Positions 26,628 to 35,272 of a DNA stretch of 64,000 bases are shown here, piece after piece. The notes under the pieces are model-generated. The model searched no databases, was not told the DNA's origin, and saw only the letters and a list, made by a program, of their open reading frames with translations. A program made the translations under genes and the position numbers. The DNA lies in NCBI GenBank assembly GCA_009911715.1, contig CP047880.1, positions 1,364,001-1,428,000 of the forward strand, written 5' to 3'. Position 1 is the first letter of the stretch; each line of letters begins with the position of its first letter. Source of the stretch: Methanomassiliicoccaceae archaeon DOK. GTDB lineage: Archaea > Thermoplasmatota > Thermoplasmata > Methanomassiliicoccales > Methanomethylophilaceae.

Positions 26628-27071
26628 ATGGATCCGTTCACCGTGGCGATAGCCCTGATAATCGTCGGGGCGATACTCCTCATCATAGAGGCTTTCAGCC
26701 CGGGCGCCTTCATGGTCATCCCAGGGACCGTCCTGGTCATCCTGGGTCTGATAGGGGCAGCCTTCCCAGACATCCTGTACTCATGGTGGTCGCCAGTCAT
26801 CGCGCTGGTTGTCGCCGTACCCGTCACACTGCTCACCATCAAGGGCTATCAGCGCCTGGCGAAGCCGGAGCCGCCCACAACGACGGTGGTCGAGTCCCTC
26901 ATAGGGAAGACGGGCACAGTGACCGTGGCGACGGAGGTCGGCAGCATGAGGGGCAAGGTGAGGATCGGATCCGACACGTGGTCGGCGACCTCCGACGAGC
27001 CCATAGAGGCCGGAGAGACGGTGGTCGTTGAGAGCAGCGAGGGCGTGCACGTTCACGTCCGCAGGCCGTGA
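26628..27071 (+). CDS. NfeD-family membrane protein
   Basis: This 147-aa protein has three to four hydrophobic segments within residues 1-80 (VAIALIIVGAILLIIEAF, FMVIPGTVLVILGLIG, WSPVIALVVAVPVTLLTI). A C-terminal OB-fold domain follows (IGKTGTVTVATEVGSMRGKVRIGSDTW is its core, listed in part). This is the short NfeD form that pairs with a stomatin-like protein, encoded next. The partners are thought to organise membrane microdomains. Confidence 0.9.
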   Translation: MDPFTVAIALIIVGAILLIIEAFSPGAFMVIPGTVLVILGLIGAAFPDILYSWWSPVIALVVAVPVTLLTIKGYQRLAKPEPPTTTVVESLIGKTGTVTVATEVGSMRGKVRIGSDTWSATSDEPIEAGETVVVESSEGVHVHVRRP

Positions 27072-27090
27072 CCGCGGAGGTGCTTTTCCA

Positions 27091-28167
27091 ATGGACAGTA
27101 TACTGCTAACGCTAGTCATAATCGTGATAGTAGCGGCAATCGTGGTCATCACGAGCGGTGTCAAGATCGTCCAGCCGTACGAACAGGCCATCTACATGAG
27201 GCTCGGTAAGTTCGTGAGGGTGCTGAACCAGGGTCTGAACATCGTGTGCCCGCTGATCAACCAGGTGGTGAAGCTGGACCTCCGCACCGAGGTCCTGGAC
27301 GTCCCCAAGCAGGAGGTCATCACCAAGGACAATTCCCCCGTCGAGGTCGACGCGGTCATCTACATCAAGGTCACCGACCCGAAGAACGCTTTCTTCGAGG
27401 TCACGGACTACCGCTGGGCCACGGTCAACCTGGCCCAGACCACGCTGAGGTCGATCATCGGAGAGATGGAGCTGGACCAGATCCTGTCCTCCAGGGAGAG
27501 GATCAACGTCAGCCTCAGGGACATCCTCGACGAGAACACCGACAAGTGGGGTGTCAAGATCGAGGCCGTCGAGATCAGGGAGGTCGACCCCGCGAGGAAG
27601 GTCAAGGACTCCATGGAGGAGCAGACCTCCGCCGAGAGGAAGAGACGCGCCGCCATCCTGGAGGCGGACGGTCAGAAGAGGGCGGCAATCCTGGAGGCCG
27701 AGGGTAAGAAGAAGTCGATGATCCTCGAAGCCGAGGGTAAGAGGCAGTCCATGATCCTGGAGGCCGAGGGAGAGAGGATCGCCACCATCCTGCAGGGTCA
27801 GGGAGAGGCGCAGAAGCTCAGGATAATGTCCGTCGGAGCGGCCTCCATGGACTCCAAGGCCATGTCCGTCCTCTCCATGCAGACCCTGCAGGAGGTCGGA
27901 AAGGGCGAGTCGTCTAAGTTCTTCTTCCCCATGGAGCTGACGAAGCTCGTCGAGGGCGTGTCCGAGTACATAGGTTCGGCCAATAAGGTCCCCGACAGGG
28001 AGGTCTCCGACACCGAGAGCATCAGACAGGCCGTGGGCGACCCGGAGGACATCCTCGGGCCCATCCCCTCCGCAGAGGAGATAAAGATGGAGACCGAGAG
28101 CGTCAAGGACCTCAAGAAGGAGATCGAGGAGGTCGACGAGATCGTCTCCGAGACCCCCAAGGCCTGA
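27091..28167 (+). CDS. SPFH/Band 7 (stomatin-like) protein
   Basis: This is a 358-aa membrane-anchored scaffold. One N-terminal TM helix (LLTLVIIVIVAAIVVIT) precedes the SPFH domain (about 25-185; PYEQAIYMRLGKF, WGVKIEAVEIREVDP) and a coiled coil. About 185-245 is built of 11-residue repeats (AAILEAEGKKK, SMILEAEGKRQ, SMILEAEGERI). The SD GCGGAGGTG at 27073-27081 selects ATG 27091 over upstream in-frame codons that overlap nfeD. It forms an operon with NfeD. The function is oligomeric membrane organisation. Confidence 0.93.
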   Translation: MDSILLTLVIIVIVAAIVVITSGVKIVQPYEQAIYMRLGKFVRVLNQGLNIVCPLINQVVKLDLRTEVLDVPKQEVITKDNSPVEVDAVIYIKVTDPKNAFFEVTDYRWATVNLAQTTLRSIIGEMELDQILSSRERINVSLRDILDENTDKWGVKIEAVEIREVDPARKVKDSMEEQTSAERKRRAAILEADGQKRAAILEAEGKKKSMILEAEGKRQSMILEAEGERIATILQGQGEAQKLRIMSVGAASMDSKAMSVLSMQTLQEVGKGESSKFFFPMELTKLVEGVSEYIGSANKVPDREVSDTESIRQAVGDPEDILGPIPSAEEIKMETESVKDLKKEIEEVDEIVSETPKA

Positions 28168-28179
28168 GAACGGTCACAA

Positions 28180-28205
28180 GAGGGGCGGTCGCTCGTCCGC
28201 CCCTC
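28180..28205. terminator. Bidirectional terminator between convergent genes
   Basis: GAGGGGCGG, 8-nt loop, CCGCCCCTC (9-bp perfect stem), then ACTTTCAGTTT. It lies between the SPFH stop (28167) and the CDGSH stop (28216) and can serve both strands. Confidence 0.7.
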
Positions 28206-28215
28206 ACTTTCAGTT

Positions 28216-28908
28216 TCACCTCTTCTTGAAAATCGATCCGCCGCGCGAATCCTTGAACATGCTGTTGATGTGCGTGGCGTCGCAGAACGGCTTGTCCCTC
28301 GAGTTCCCGCATCTGCAGAGGAGGACCCTGTTCCTGACCTCGTAAGGTTCCCCGTCAGCGGACGTGATCGGTATCCCGCCCATTACGTATATCCCGCTGC
28401 TGACGCCCCTGTCCTCATCCTGGACTATGTAGATGGACGGTTCTAGGACGTCCTCATGGACGGTCCCGTCCTTGTCCACCGCGACCGTCCTGCCGGTGGG
28501 GCACTCGCACGCCGCGCGGATGAGCTCGTTCCTCACCTCCGGATCGTCGGAGTCCTTCAGCATGTCCCATGTGGACCTCCCGCGGCGGTGGCAGAACATC
28601 GCCTTCCCGCAGCGGACGTCGTCCAGGAGATCGATCCCCTGTCCCTCCAGCCTCTCGGCCCTCTCGGCGTAGGGGCGCTTGTCCGCGGTCTCCTGGCCCT
28701 TGAACCTCTTGTGGGACCTGCCGTCGCAGAAGGGGGCATCGTCGGACCTCCCGCACCTGCACAGTGCGTAGGTCTCCGACTGGGGGAGCTCCCTGCCGTC
28801 CTCCCAGACGTACAGACCGTCCCTCCGGACTATCCTCTTCTCGTAGATGGGGACGCCACCTGTGACTATGTACGGCCCGTCCTTCGTTATCCTGATGGCC
28901 TTCTCCAT
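28216..28908 (-). CDS. CDGSH iron-sulfur protein with two CDGSH sites and a divergent Fe-S domain
   Basis: This 230-aa protein has a CDGSH motif near residues 50-66 (CRCGRSDDAPFCDGRSH) and a second near 198-214 (CRCGNSRDKPFCDATH). Between them is a region with CGKAMFCHRRG and CECPTGRTVAVDKDG that resembles the divergent 4Fe-4S (Fer4_19/DUF1271) domain. CDGSH sites bind 2Fe-2S clusters through 3 Cys and 1 His. The combination is found in archaeal and bacterial Fe-S proteins of unknown electron partner. It is leftward, with its own promoter near 28920. Confidence 0.88.
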   Translation of the reverse strand: MEKAIRITKDGPYIVTGGVPIYEKRIVRRDGLYVWEDGRELPQSETYALCRCGRSDDAPFCDGRSHKRFKGQETADKRPYAERAERLEGQGIDLLDDVRCGKAMFCHRRGRSTWDMLKDSDDPEVRNELIRAACECPTGRTVAVDKDGTVHEDVLEPSIYIVQDEDRGVSSGIYVMGGIPITSADGEPYEVRNRVLLCRCGNSRDKPFCDATHINSMFKDSRGGSIFKKR

Positions 28909-28973
28909 GCTATCGGATACGAATCGACGGGTGAATCAAAAAAGGAATCGTCCCGGATGGGACGGAAGACGTT

Positions 28974-29285
28974 TCAGATGAACTTGACCGCGGTCCCGTA
29001 CGCGAAGACCTCGGCGGCGGCCGCTGCGATGGCGGATGTCCCGTACCTGATGGCGACGATGGCGTCGGCGCCCTGACTCTCGGCCTCCTCGACCATCCTC
29101 TTAGTGGCGACGGCACGGGACTCGTTCATCATCAGGGTGTAGTCCTTGAGCTCGCCGCCAACGACGGACTTCAGGCTCTGACCGATGTCGCGTCCGATGT
29201 TCTTCGACTGGATCATGCTGCCCTTCACGAGGCCTATGATCTCGTAGTTCCTTCCAGGTATCAGATCAGTAGTAGTCAACAGCAT
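28974..29285 (-). CDS. YbjQ/UPF0145 family protein
   Basis: This is a 103-aa protein of the YbjQ (putative heavy-metal-binding, COG0393) family. The N-terminus LTTTDLIPGRNYEIIGLVKG, then GRDIGQSLKSVVGGELKDY, and ESQGADAIVAIRYGTSAI are the family hallmarks; the fold forms pentameric dodecin-like rings. It starts at ATG 29285, overlapping the 3' end of the upstream membrane-protein gene by 20 nt, so the two are co-translated. Metal binding has not been shown for most members. Confidence 0.9.
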   Translation of the reverse strand: MLLTTTDLIPGRNYEIIGLVKGSMIQSKNIGRDIGQSLKSVVGGELKDYTLMMNESRAVATKRMVEEAESQGADAIVAIRYGTSAIAAAAAEVFAYGTAVKFI

Positions 29286-29493
29286 CGTCCAATCCCTCGT
29301 CAATTTCCCTGAACCTCTCCAGAGCGTAATACACCATGAGAACCGCCAGAGCTATGTAGATAATCGCGGCGATCGCGACAGCGAACAGCGGCATCTCTAT
29401 CACGAAGTAGAATACAGGAAGCGTCATGAAGAGCGCCACTATGACGACGGTGGTGGCGACCACTCCGAGCTTCTTGATCGAATTCTTCTCCAT
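29266..29493 (-). CDS. Small two-TM membrane protein
   Basis: This is a 75-aa protein with two hydrophobic helices: LGVVATTVVIVALFMTLPVF, then a segment around LFAVAIAAIIYIALAVLMVYY. The tail is acidic (EIDEGLDDAVDYY). ATG 29493 is preferred over 29514 because a TATA-like element (around 29520-29530 on the minus strand) leaves about 30 nt. It precedes and overlaps the YbjQ gene, a frequent YbjQ-membrane protein pairing. No specific family assigned. Confidence 0.7.
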   Translation of the reverse strand: MEKNSIKKLGVVATTVVIVALFMTLPVFYFVIEMPLFAVAIAAIIYIALAVLMVYYALERFREIDEGLDDAVDYY

Positions 29494-29539
29494 GATACAG
29501 GTGATGGATGACATGGATTTAATGTTTATCGATAAATCC

Positions 29540-29893
29540 TCAGATCCTCCGACCCTTCTCCATGGCTTCCGGCGTGCCCATGGTGACCGGCCCCATCTTC
29601 CTGTATATGCCGGGGGACAGCATCCCGCACTCCATCCAAGCCGCCTGGTACACGGCGATCGGGGCGGCGCATATCATCGACATGTTGCCGCGGACGGATT
29701 CCCTGTTGATCACGCTGGTCTCGAAACTGGTGATGTCATCCATCGAGATGACCCTGAGGCTCTCGGCGTAGTGGGCGAGCGCGGGACAGTCCGAGACTAT
29801 CTCGACATCCATGTCCCCGTCGTCCCTGGATGTCACCCTGACCTTGATCCTCCTGTCGCAGATCGGCATGTCCACATCGATTTCGGAAGTCAT
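29540..29893 (-). CDS. Small Cys-containing methanogen protein (SDCP-type), copy 1
   Basis: This 117-aa protein has three conserved-looking cysteine sites: CDRRIKVRV, VEIVSDCPAL and MICAAPIAVYQAAWMECGM. The order C ... SDCP ... CxxP is shared with the 115-aa protein at 44117 beside the marker operon, so the two are distant paralogues. I recall similar methanogen-restricted families of unknown function but cannot name one confidently. ATG 29893 (MTSEIDVDM) is preferred to 29923. The proximity to rnpB and ycaO is noted but unexplained. Confidence 0.65.
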   Translation of the reverse strand: MTSEIDVDMPICDRRIKVRVTSRDDGDMDVEIVSDCPALAHYAESLRVISMDDITSFETSVINRESVRGNMSMICAAPIAVYQAAWMECGMLSPGIYRKMGPVTMGTPEAMEKGRRI

Positions 29894-29974
29894 GGACTTC
29901 CATCTGTCTGCGGATGTTTTCAAGATGTCGTTGTAAACACGACGTCCCGCCGTCGACCCTTTTCCATCGGATGC

Positions 29975-30048
29975 GATGGAGGGTGACCGACGCTGTTATA
30001 ACCGCGTTCGCTTTCACTCGTGAGGCTGAGAGATGGAGGGTGACCGAC
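29975..30048 (+). repeat. 17-bp direct repeat flanking the rnpB promoter
   Basis: GATGGAGGGTGACCGAC occurs perfectly at 29975-29991 and 30032-30048, 57 nt apart. The second copy is the 5' part of the RNase P RNA. The TATA GTTATAACC (29994-30002) lies between the copies. Confidence 0.8.
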
Positions 30049-30318
30049 GGTAGCCGCAGGGCAGCTGAGGAAGTTCCCCTCTCCAAGGGCAAGGTGGACG
30101 GACGCAAGTCCGTGCGGCGAGAGCCGTGGCAAGGGCACAGAAACGACACAGACCCGGTCCAAGGATGATCCGCTAGGCGGTGACGTTCCCGGGGATTTGG
30201 TGAAACGGCGACTCCCCACCGGAGCAAGTCCGCACAGCGGGGCAGACCGGCCCGGGACCCGCGGGTAGGACGCTTAGTTGAATGTCACCTGAAACAGAAA
30301 GGGGGCTACTACCATCAC
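30026..30318 (+). ncRNA. rnpB: RNase P RNA (archaeal type A)
   Basis: This is the catalytic RNA that matures tRNA 5' ends. Conserved blocks seen: TGAGGAAGTTCCCC (30066-30079, CR-I region), CACAGAAACGACA (30136-30148), GGGTAGGACGCTTAG (30263-30277) and the universal 3' block ACAGAAAGGGGGCTAC (30294-30309). GGTAGCC at 30049-30055 can pair with GGCTAC..C near 30304-30313, closing the P1/P4-side ends. A TATA at 29994-30002 predicts a start around 30024. Ends are approximate. Length of about 290 nt suits type A RNA. Confidence 0.88.
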
Positions 30319-30350
30319 TCGGCTCTTCATATCCACACGAGGGACCACAC

Positions 30351-31565
30351 ATGATGCTGAACCGCTGTCCGAAGTGCTCGCCAGAAACCGGGATCAGGAC
30401 CGTCCCGCCCGAGGAGACCCTCGAGAAGGTCCTGCCGCTGCTGAAGACGGCCGGCCTCGGCGAGCCCGAGGACATCACGGGCAAGGACGACGTGGGGATC
30501 CCCGTGTTCTCCGTGGACAGGCAGGAGACCGCCCTGGGCGTCCCCAAGTACTACAACGGCAAGGGCGTGACCAGGGACCAGGCGCTCGCATCCGCCGTCA
30601 TGGAGTCCCTCGAGAGGTACAGCGCCGAGATGCGCGACTCGGACGAGGTCGTCTACGGCACGTACGAGCAGGCCTGCGACGTCATGATGACCGTGGACCC
30701 CAAGGACCTCATCCTCCCGATCCCCATCCTGGACAGGTACATGAACGACACCATCGCCTGGACCGAGGGGTGGGAGATGTTCAGGGGATGCCCCATATGG
30801 GTCCCTGCATGCGCGGTGTACTATCCGTACTATCCGGACGGCGACCTGCAGCTCTTCAGGTTCCACACCAACGGCATAGCGTCCGGGAACACCCTCGAGG
30901 AGGCCATCCTCCACGCCCTGTTCGAGGACATCGAGAGGGACGCCTGGTCCATATGCGAGTACATGGACATGACGAAGGGCGATGTCATCGTCGACGATGA
31001 CGACTCCGTCCCCGCGCAGCTGATCGCCAAGTTCGCGGACCAGGGCATCGAGATCCACCTCAAGGACCTGACCAGCGACATCGGGATACCGACCATCGGC
31101 GCGGCTGCCGACGACGTCCGCACCAAGGACCCTGAGATGCTCACCATCGGTGTCGGGACGCACCTCAACCCCGAGATAGCGGCCATCAGGGCGATCACCG
31201 AGGTCGCACAGAGCAGGGCCACCCACAAGCACGGGGCCAAGATCAACGCCCAGCTCCAGAAGGTCACGCAGGACATGGGGTACGAGCGCATCAAAGAGGT
31301 CAACCGCATGTGGTTCGGGGAGAGCAGGAGGAAGATCAGGCTCAGCGAGATCCCCGACAGATCGACCCCTTACGTCCTGGACGACATCGAGGTTGTCCTG
31401 GGCAGCCTCATGAACGCCGGATTCGAGAGCGTCATCGCCGTGGACCTCACGAGGCCAGAGCTGAACGTCCCCGTGGTCAGGATGATCGTCCCGGGACTCG
31501 AGGTCAGCACCATGGACCCCGAGAGGGAAGGCGGCAGGCTGAGGGGCATGTGGCCCCCTCAGTGA
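30351..31565 (+). CDS. ycaO: YcaO-family methanogenesis marker protein 1 (McrA thioglycine formation)
   Basis: This 404-aa YcaO-fold enzyme would activate a peptide backbone amide with ATP. In methanogens this family (marker 1) forms the thioglycine in the McrA active site. Visible ATP-site residues are in SAVMESLERYSAE, HALFEDIERDAWS and AITEVAQSRATHKHG. The N-terminus has CPKC. The open frame extends into rnpB, so ATG 30351 (or 30354), preceded by GAGGGA, is the start. No tfuA gene is adjacent. The presence of the target McrA at 47-48 kb in the same window supports the assignment. Confidence 0.88.
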   Translation: MMLNRCPKCSPETGIRTVPPEETLEKVLPLLKTAGLGEPEDITGKDDVGIPVFSVDRQETALGVPKYYNGKGVTRDQALASAVMESLERYSAEMRDSDEVVYGTYEQACDVMMTVDPKDLILPIPILDRYMNDTIAWTEGWEMFRGCPIWVPACAVYYPYYPDGDLQLFRFHTNGIASGNTLEEAILHALFEDIERDAWSICEYMDMTKGDVIVDDDDSVPAQLIAKFADQGIEIHLKDLTSDIGIPTIGAAADDVRTKDPEMLTIGVGTHLNPEIAAIRAITEVAQSRATHKHGAKINAQLQKVTQDMGYERIKEVNRMWFGESRRKIRLSEIPDRSTPYVLDDIEVVLGSLMNAGFESVIAVDLTRPELNVPVVRMIVPGLEVSTMDPEREGGRLRGMWPPQ

Positions 31566-31595
31566 GCCTTAATAGGACGTCGACGATTACCGTAC

Positions 31596-32261
31596 ATGGA
31601 CGGGATTAAGGCGGTCGGATTCGACCTTGACGGCACCTTCATGAGGACGCGCGTGGACTACGCGAGGCTCAACGCCGCCGACCGCGAGGTCTGTCTGGAC
31701 CACGGCATCCCGTTCGACGACATCGATTTCGGGGATTCCCCCAAACGCCCACGCGCACCCATAAGGGCGTGGCTCGAGGAGCACAGCCGCGGCGACGAGT
31801 TCTGTCAGGTGAGCAGGGACATCGACACGGCGTTCACGGAGTGCGAGTGCGAGTTCGTATCGGAGGCCGTCCCCTTCCCGGGATCGGCCGAGTGCCTCCC
31901 GGTTCTGAAATCGATGGGGTACAGGGTCGGGATCCTCACCCGCGGGAGCCTGGAGTACGCCACCAGAGCGCTCGGTCCGCTCTTCGACGAATTCGACGTC
32001 GTCATGGGCAGGGACCATTCCGAGTACGACAACGCCAAGCCGTCCCCGAGGGCGATGGTCGAGTTCGCGGAGGAGCTCGGCGTCGAACCGTCCGAGATCC
32101 TCTACGTCGGTGACAACTCCACGGACTGGATGTCGGCTCACGGTGCCGGGGCAAGATTCGTCGGAGTGAGGACCGGTTCCGGATCGGACGACCTGTGGGC
32201 GTCCGTCGACCCATCCATCCCGGTGATAGACCGCGCGGGGGATGTCGTCCGCCTTCTTTGA
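31596..32261 (+). CDS. HAD-superfamily hydrolase
   Basis: This 221-aa phosphatase-like protein has motif I GFDLDGTFM (DxDGT), motif II GILTRGS (Thr), and motifs III/IV NAKPSPRAMVEF and YVGDNSTDWMSAHGAG. The length and cap insertion (about 20-95) fit the phosphoglycolate phosphatase-like subfamily. The substrate cannot be told. It lies 30 nt after ycaO and is probably co-transcribed. Confidence 0.88.
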   Translation: MDGIKAVGFDLDGTFMRTRVDYARLNAADREVCLDHGIPFDDIDFGDSPKRPRAPIRAWLEEHSRGDEFCQVSRDIDTAFTECECEFVSEAVPFPGSAECLPVLKSMGYRVGILTRGSLEYATRALGPLFDEFDVVMGRDHSEYDNAKPSPRAMVEFAEELGVEPSEILYVGDNSTDWMSAHGAGARFVGVRTGSGSDDLWASVDPSIPVIDRAGDVVRLL

Positions 32262-32425
32262 GCACACGTCTGGCCGTCCCTCTTCCTTTCTGTGACCGCG
32301 GACCCGGATGTCGGCGACACCCACGGTTCAAATGACACGATAATCCTCAGATGGGGGGACATCGGTCGGGTCTGGATTACGGTCGGTGAGAAACCGACGG
32401 AGAAATCGTGTGTGGGAAGGGGTTT

Positions 32426-32449
32426 GCCCGGCGGCCGATGCCGCCGGGC
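32426..32449 (-). terminator. Terminator downstream of the GlcD-like gene
   Basis: GCCCGGCGGC, loop CGAT, GCCGCCGGGC is a perfect 10-bp stem, 10 nt past the GlcD-like stop codon. T-richness after it on the minus strand is weak. Confidence 0.6.
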
Positions 32450-32459
32450 CTGGAATTGT

Positions 32460-35210
32460 TTACTCTGTTCCGTCTCCGAGCTTGTGGACACGGTCCAGGG
32501 TCTTCATGTGCTCGAGGTCGTCGTACCTGAACCTCTCGAGGTTGTAGGCGAAGGTCCTGTCAGCGGGCATGATCTTCTTGACGACCTGGATGAGGGTGCT
32601 TCCCATGGACATCAGGCCCTTGTTCATGTCGACTCCGAACCTGGTCATTCCGCAGACCACGTGTCCGGGGCTGACGACGTCGTGGGGGTCCAGGACGGTC
32701 TTGATCTCCCTCTCCATGGAAGCGGTGGCGGCGTTGTGGATGACGTCGGTGTTCCAGGCGAAGAAGACTCCGAATCCGGTGGTCCTTCCTCCGTACTTCA
32801 TGGCGACGTCGCCGAGGTAGAAGTTGAATCCGAAGGACAGCATTCCGGTGAGCATCTCGTCGTCCTTGAAGTAGTAGGGCATGAACAGGGTGGTGTTCCT
32901 GTCGACGAGGACTCCGATGACTCCTCCGGCCTCCATCTTCATGTTGACGAATCCCTGGTAGCACTCGTCGGTGAACGCTCCCCAGTGGACGGTGGGCACG
33001 ATGACCTCGGCGGGGATCTCTCCGACTCCGACCCTCCTGGCCCTGAACTCGTAGCACCTCTCCTCCCACTCGTGCTCGGCGATCTCTCCGGCGATCTTCC
33101 TTCCGCCGGCCTTCTCGGCCATGGCGTCGACGGCGGCCTCCTCGAGGTCGTTGTGCTTCTCGTCTCCCTGGAGGGTGACGAGCCAGAGGTTCTTCACGTC
33201 GGGGGCGTGGCAGCCGGCCCTCTTCTGGTTCTCGAAGTGCTTGTAGTCGGACCAGGCAACGTGCAGGGGCCTGACGGACGGGTGGTGGACGAGCTCCTGC
33301 ATGGGTCCGTCCATGTCCTTGAGGTTGTCGAACTCGTAGGCGAGGCACCTGATCTGTCCCATGGGGTGCAGCCTGAAGGTCATCGTACCGATGACTCCGA
33401 GGGTTCCCTCCGCTCCGGAGAAGAACTGGTTCAGGTTGAAGGACGCCCTGTAGGACCCGGTGTCGGGGAATCCGGTGTTGACGACGGATCCGTCGTCCAC
33501 GATGATCTCCGCGTTGACGACGTTCTCCCTGGCGCTTCCGTACTTGTAGGAACCGATACCCATTCCGTTGGTGGAGTACCAGGCGCCGATGGTTCCCGAG
33601 GGGAACGAGGAGGGGTAGGATCCGATGATGTAGCCCTCCTTCATGCAGGCCTCGAGGAGGTTCTTCCATGTGCATCCTCCCTGGACCTTGACGGTGAGGT
33701 TCTCCTTGTCGATCTCGACGACGTGCTTCATCTTGGAGGACATGTCGAGGAGGATTCCGGCGTTGGTGGGCATGCATCCGCCCAGTCCCCAGGAGGCGTT
33801 GCCTCTGGGTGTGACGGCGATTCCGTGCTCGTAGGCGAGGGCCATGACCTGGGAGATCTGCTCCACGGTCTCGGGCCTGACGATGACGTCGGGGATGTTC
33901 TTGAAGGCGAGTCCGGCCTCCTTCGGGAGGGGGGCCATGTCGTGGCTGTAGAGGACCTTGTCCATGCCGCTGACGGAGACGTTGACGGCTCCGACGATGG
34001 CCTTGAGCCTCTCGATGATGGCGGGGGTGACCTGCCTGGAGAGCTTGACGTCCTCCACGGGCCTTCCCATGTAGGCGTCCTCGATCCTCCTGATGAACTT
34101 GTTGGTGGCCTCGTCGCGGTACTTGCTGGGGCACCTGGTGCTGGACCTTCCTCCGAGCTCCTCGGCCTTGTCCGCGGCGGCGTCGTAGTCCGCGTCGGAG
34201 ACCTCTCCGGTCAGCTTGATGGCGACGGTGCTCTTGTCGGGGACGTTTCCGGCGATGTCGAACCCGGCGACTCCATTGAAGGCGTCGATGGCCGTGGCCA
34301 TGTTCCTCAGGGGGACGTACATGGTGGCCGCCTCGGGGTTGACGCAGGCGCCGACTCCGATGTTGCCGAACTTGTCGTCCGCGACGGACTGCTCGGCCTT
34401 CACCGCTCCGGCCTCGGCCATGATGGCGTCGAGGGCCTCGAGGTCCGCGTCGACGAACTCCTCGGCACCCTGGAAGGCGATGATGCTCAGCATGCCGTTG
34501 AAGGAGATTTGCAGGGGCTTGAGCGAGGGGCTCTGCCCGATTGCCTGGAAGACCTCCTGCATCTTCTCCACGGAGGGGAACTCGTATCCGACGGCCTTGG
34601 TCACTCCCATGGGGTGGATCTTGAAGGTGGCCTCGGTGACGATGGCGAGCCTTCCGGAGGACGCGGCGAGGGTCTGGATCATGTTGTATCCGGACATGTA
34701 GTAGCCGATCTCGTCGTATCCGGTCTCCAGGAGCTTGCCGGCGGCGTCGACGGCGCGGATGTTGATGACGGAGTCCTTGACGGTGCCGTACTTGTAGGAT
34801 CCGATGCCCTCGGACTCGGTGTAGATCCAGTCCTCGACGGTGGGGTCCGCTCCTGCGGGGCGGACGCCGATGGTGTATCCCTCGGCCTCGACGGCCTTGA
34901 TGATGGCGCTGAACTTGCATCCCGCCTGGGCCCTGACGACCTGGGCGTCGGTGTCGACGTCGATGAGGGCGTTCATCTCGGACATGTCGACGAGGACGTC
35001 GCCCTCGGTGTGGCTGCCCTTCCTGCTGAGGGGGGAGATGGATCCTCCGGCGGCCATGACCGCGGAGACGACCTTGGAGAGCTCGTCGGCGTTGGCGGGC
35101 TTGACGACAGTCTTGCCCTCGCACTCGGAGACCTTCGAGTTGCCGATCAGGGAGCACACGTGCTCGAGTGTGTCGGCGGACACTTTGGTGCATTCTGCGT
35201 TGCTTTTCAT
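32460..35210 (-). CDS. Duplicated GlcD/D-lactate dehydrogenase-like flavoprotein
   Basis: This is a 916-aa soluble FAD-linked oxidase. Residues about 1-375 and 430-900 are two GlcD/PCMH-type halves; both contain GIGSYKYG and a following FKIHPMG / FRLHPMG segment. The second half has the typical FAD loop TPRGNASWGLGG and a C-terminal FAD-oxidase region; in the first half the loop reads SPLSRKGSHTEGD and is probably degenerate. The SD GGAGGTCA sits 5 nt before ATG 35210. Similar proteins are proposed partners of HdrD in Methanomassiliicoccales energy metabolism; here no hdr gene is adjacent. Substrate unknown. Confidence 0.88.
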   Translation of the reverse strand: MKSNAECTKVSADTLEHVCSLIGNSKVSECEGKTVVKPANADELSKVVSAVMAAGGSISPLSRKGSHTEGDVLVDMSEMNALIDVDTDAQVVRAQAGCKFSAIIKAVEAEGYTIGVRPAGADPTVEDWIYTESEGIGSYKYGTVKDSVINIRAVDAAGKLLETGYDEIGYYMSGYNMIQTLAASSGRLAIVTEATFKIHPMGVTKAVGYEFPSVEKMQEVFQAIGQSPSLKPLQISFNGMLSIIAFQGAEEFVDADLEALDAIMAEAGAVKAEQSVADDKFGNIGVGACVNPEAATMYVPLRNMATAIDAFNGVAGFDIAGNVPDKSTVAIKLTGEVSDADYDAAADKAEELGGRSSTRCPSKYRDEATNKFIRRIEDAYMGRPVEDVKLSRQVTPAIIERLKAIVGAVNVSVSGMDKVLYSHDMAPLPKEAGLAFKNIPDVIVRPETVEQISQVMALAYEHGIAVTPRGNASWGLGGCMPTNAGILLDMSSKMKHVVEIDKENLTVKVQGGCTWKNLLEACMKEGYIIGSYPSSFPSGTIGAWYSTNGMGIGSYKYGSARENVVNAEIIVDDGSVVNTGFPDTGSYRASFNLNQFFSGAEGTLGVIGTMTFRLHPMGQIRCLAYEFDNLKDMDGPMQELVHHPSVRPLHVAWSDYKHFENQKRAGCHAPDVKNLWLVTLQGDEKHNDLEEAAVDAMAEKAGGRKIAGEIAEHEWEERCYEFRARRVGVGEIPAEVIVPTVHWGAFTDECYQGFVNMKMEAGGVIGVLVDRNTTLFMPYYFKDDEMLTGMLSFGFNFYLGDVAMKYGGRTTGFGVFFAWNTDVIHNAATASMEREIKTVLDPHDVVSPGHVVCGMTRFGVDMNKGLMSMGSTLIQVVKKIMPADRTFAYNLERFRYDDLEHMKTLDRVHKLGDGTE

Positions 35211-35272
35211 GATCTTGACCTCCACTGTTCGGCGCAGTGGCTGTATCTGAGAAAAGGGTACCGACTGATGCG

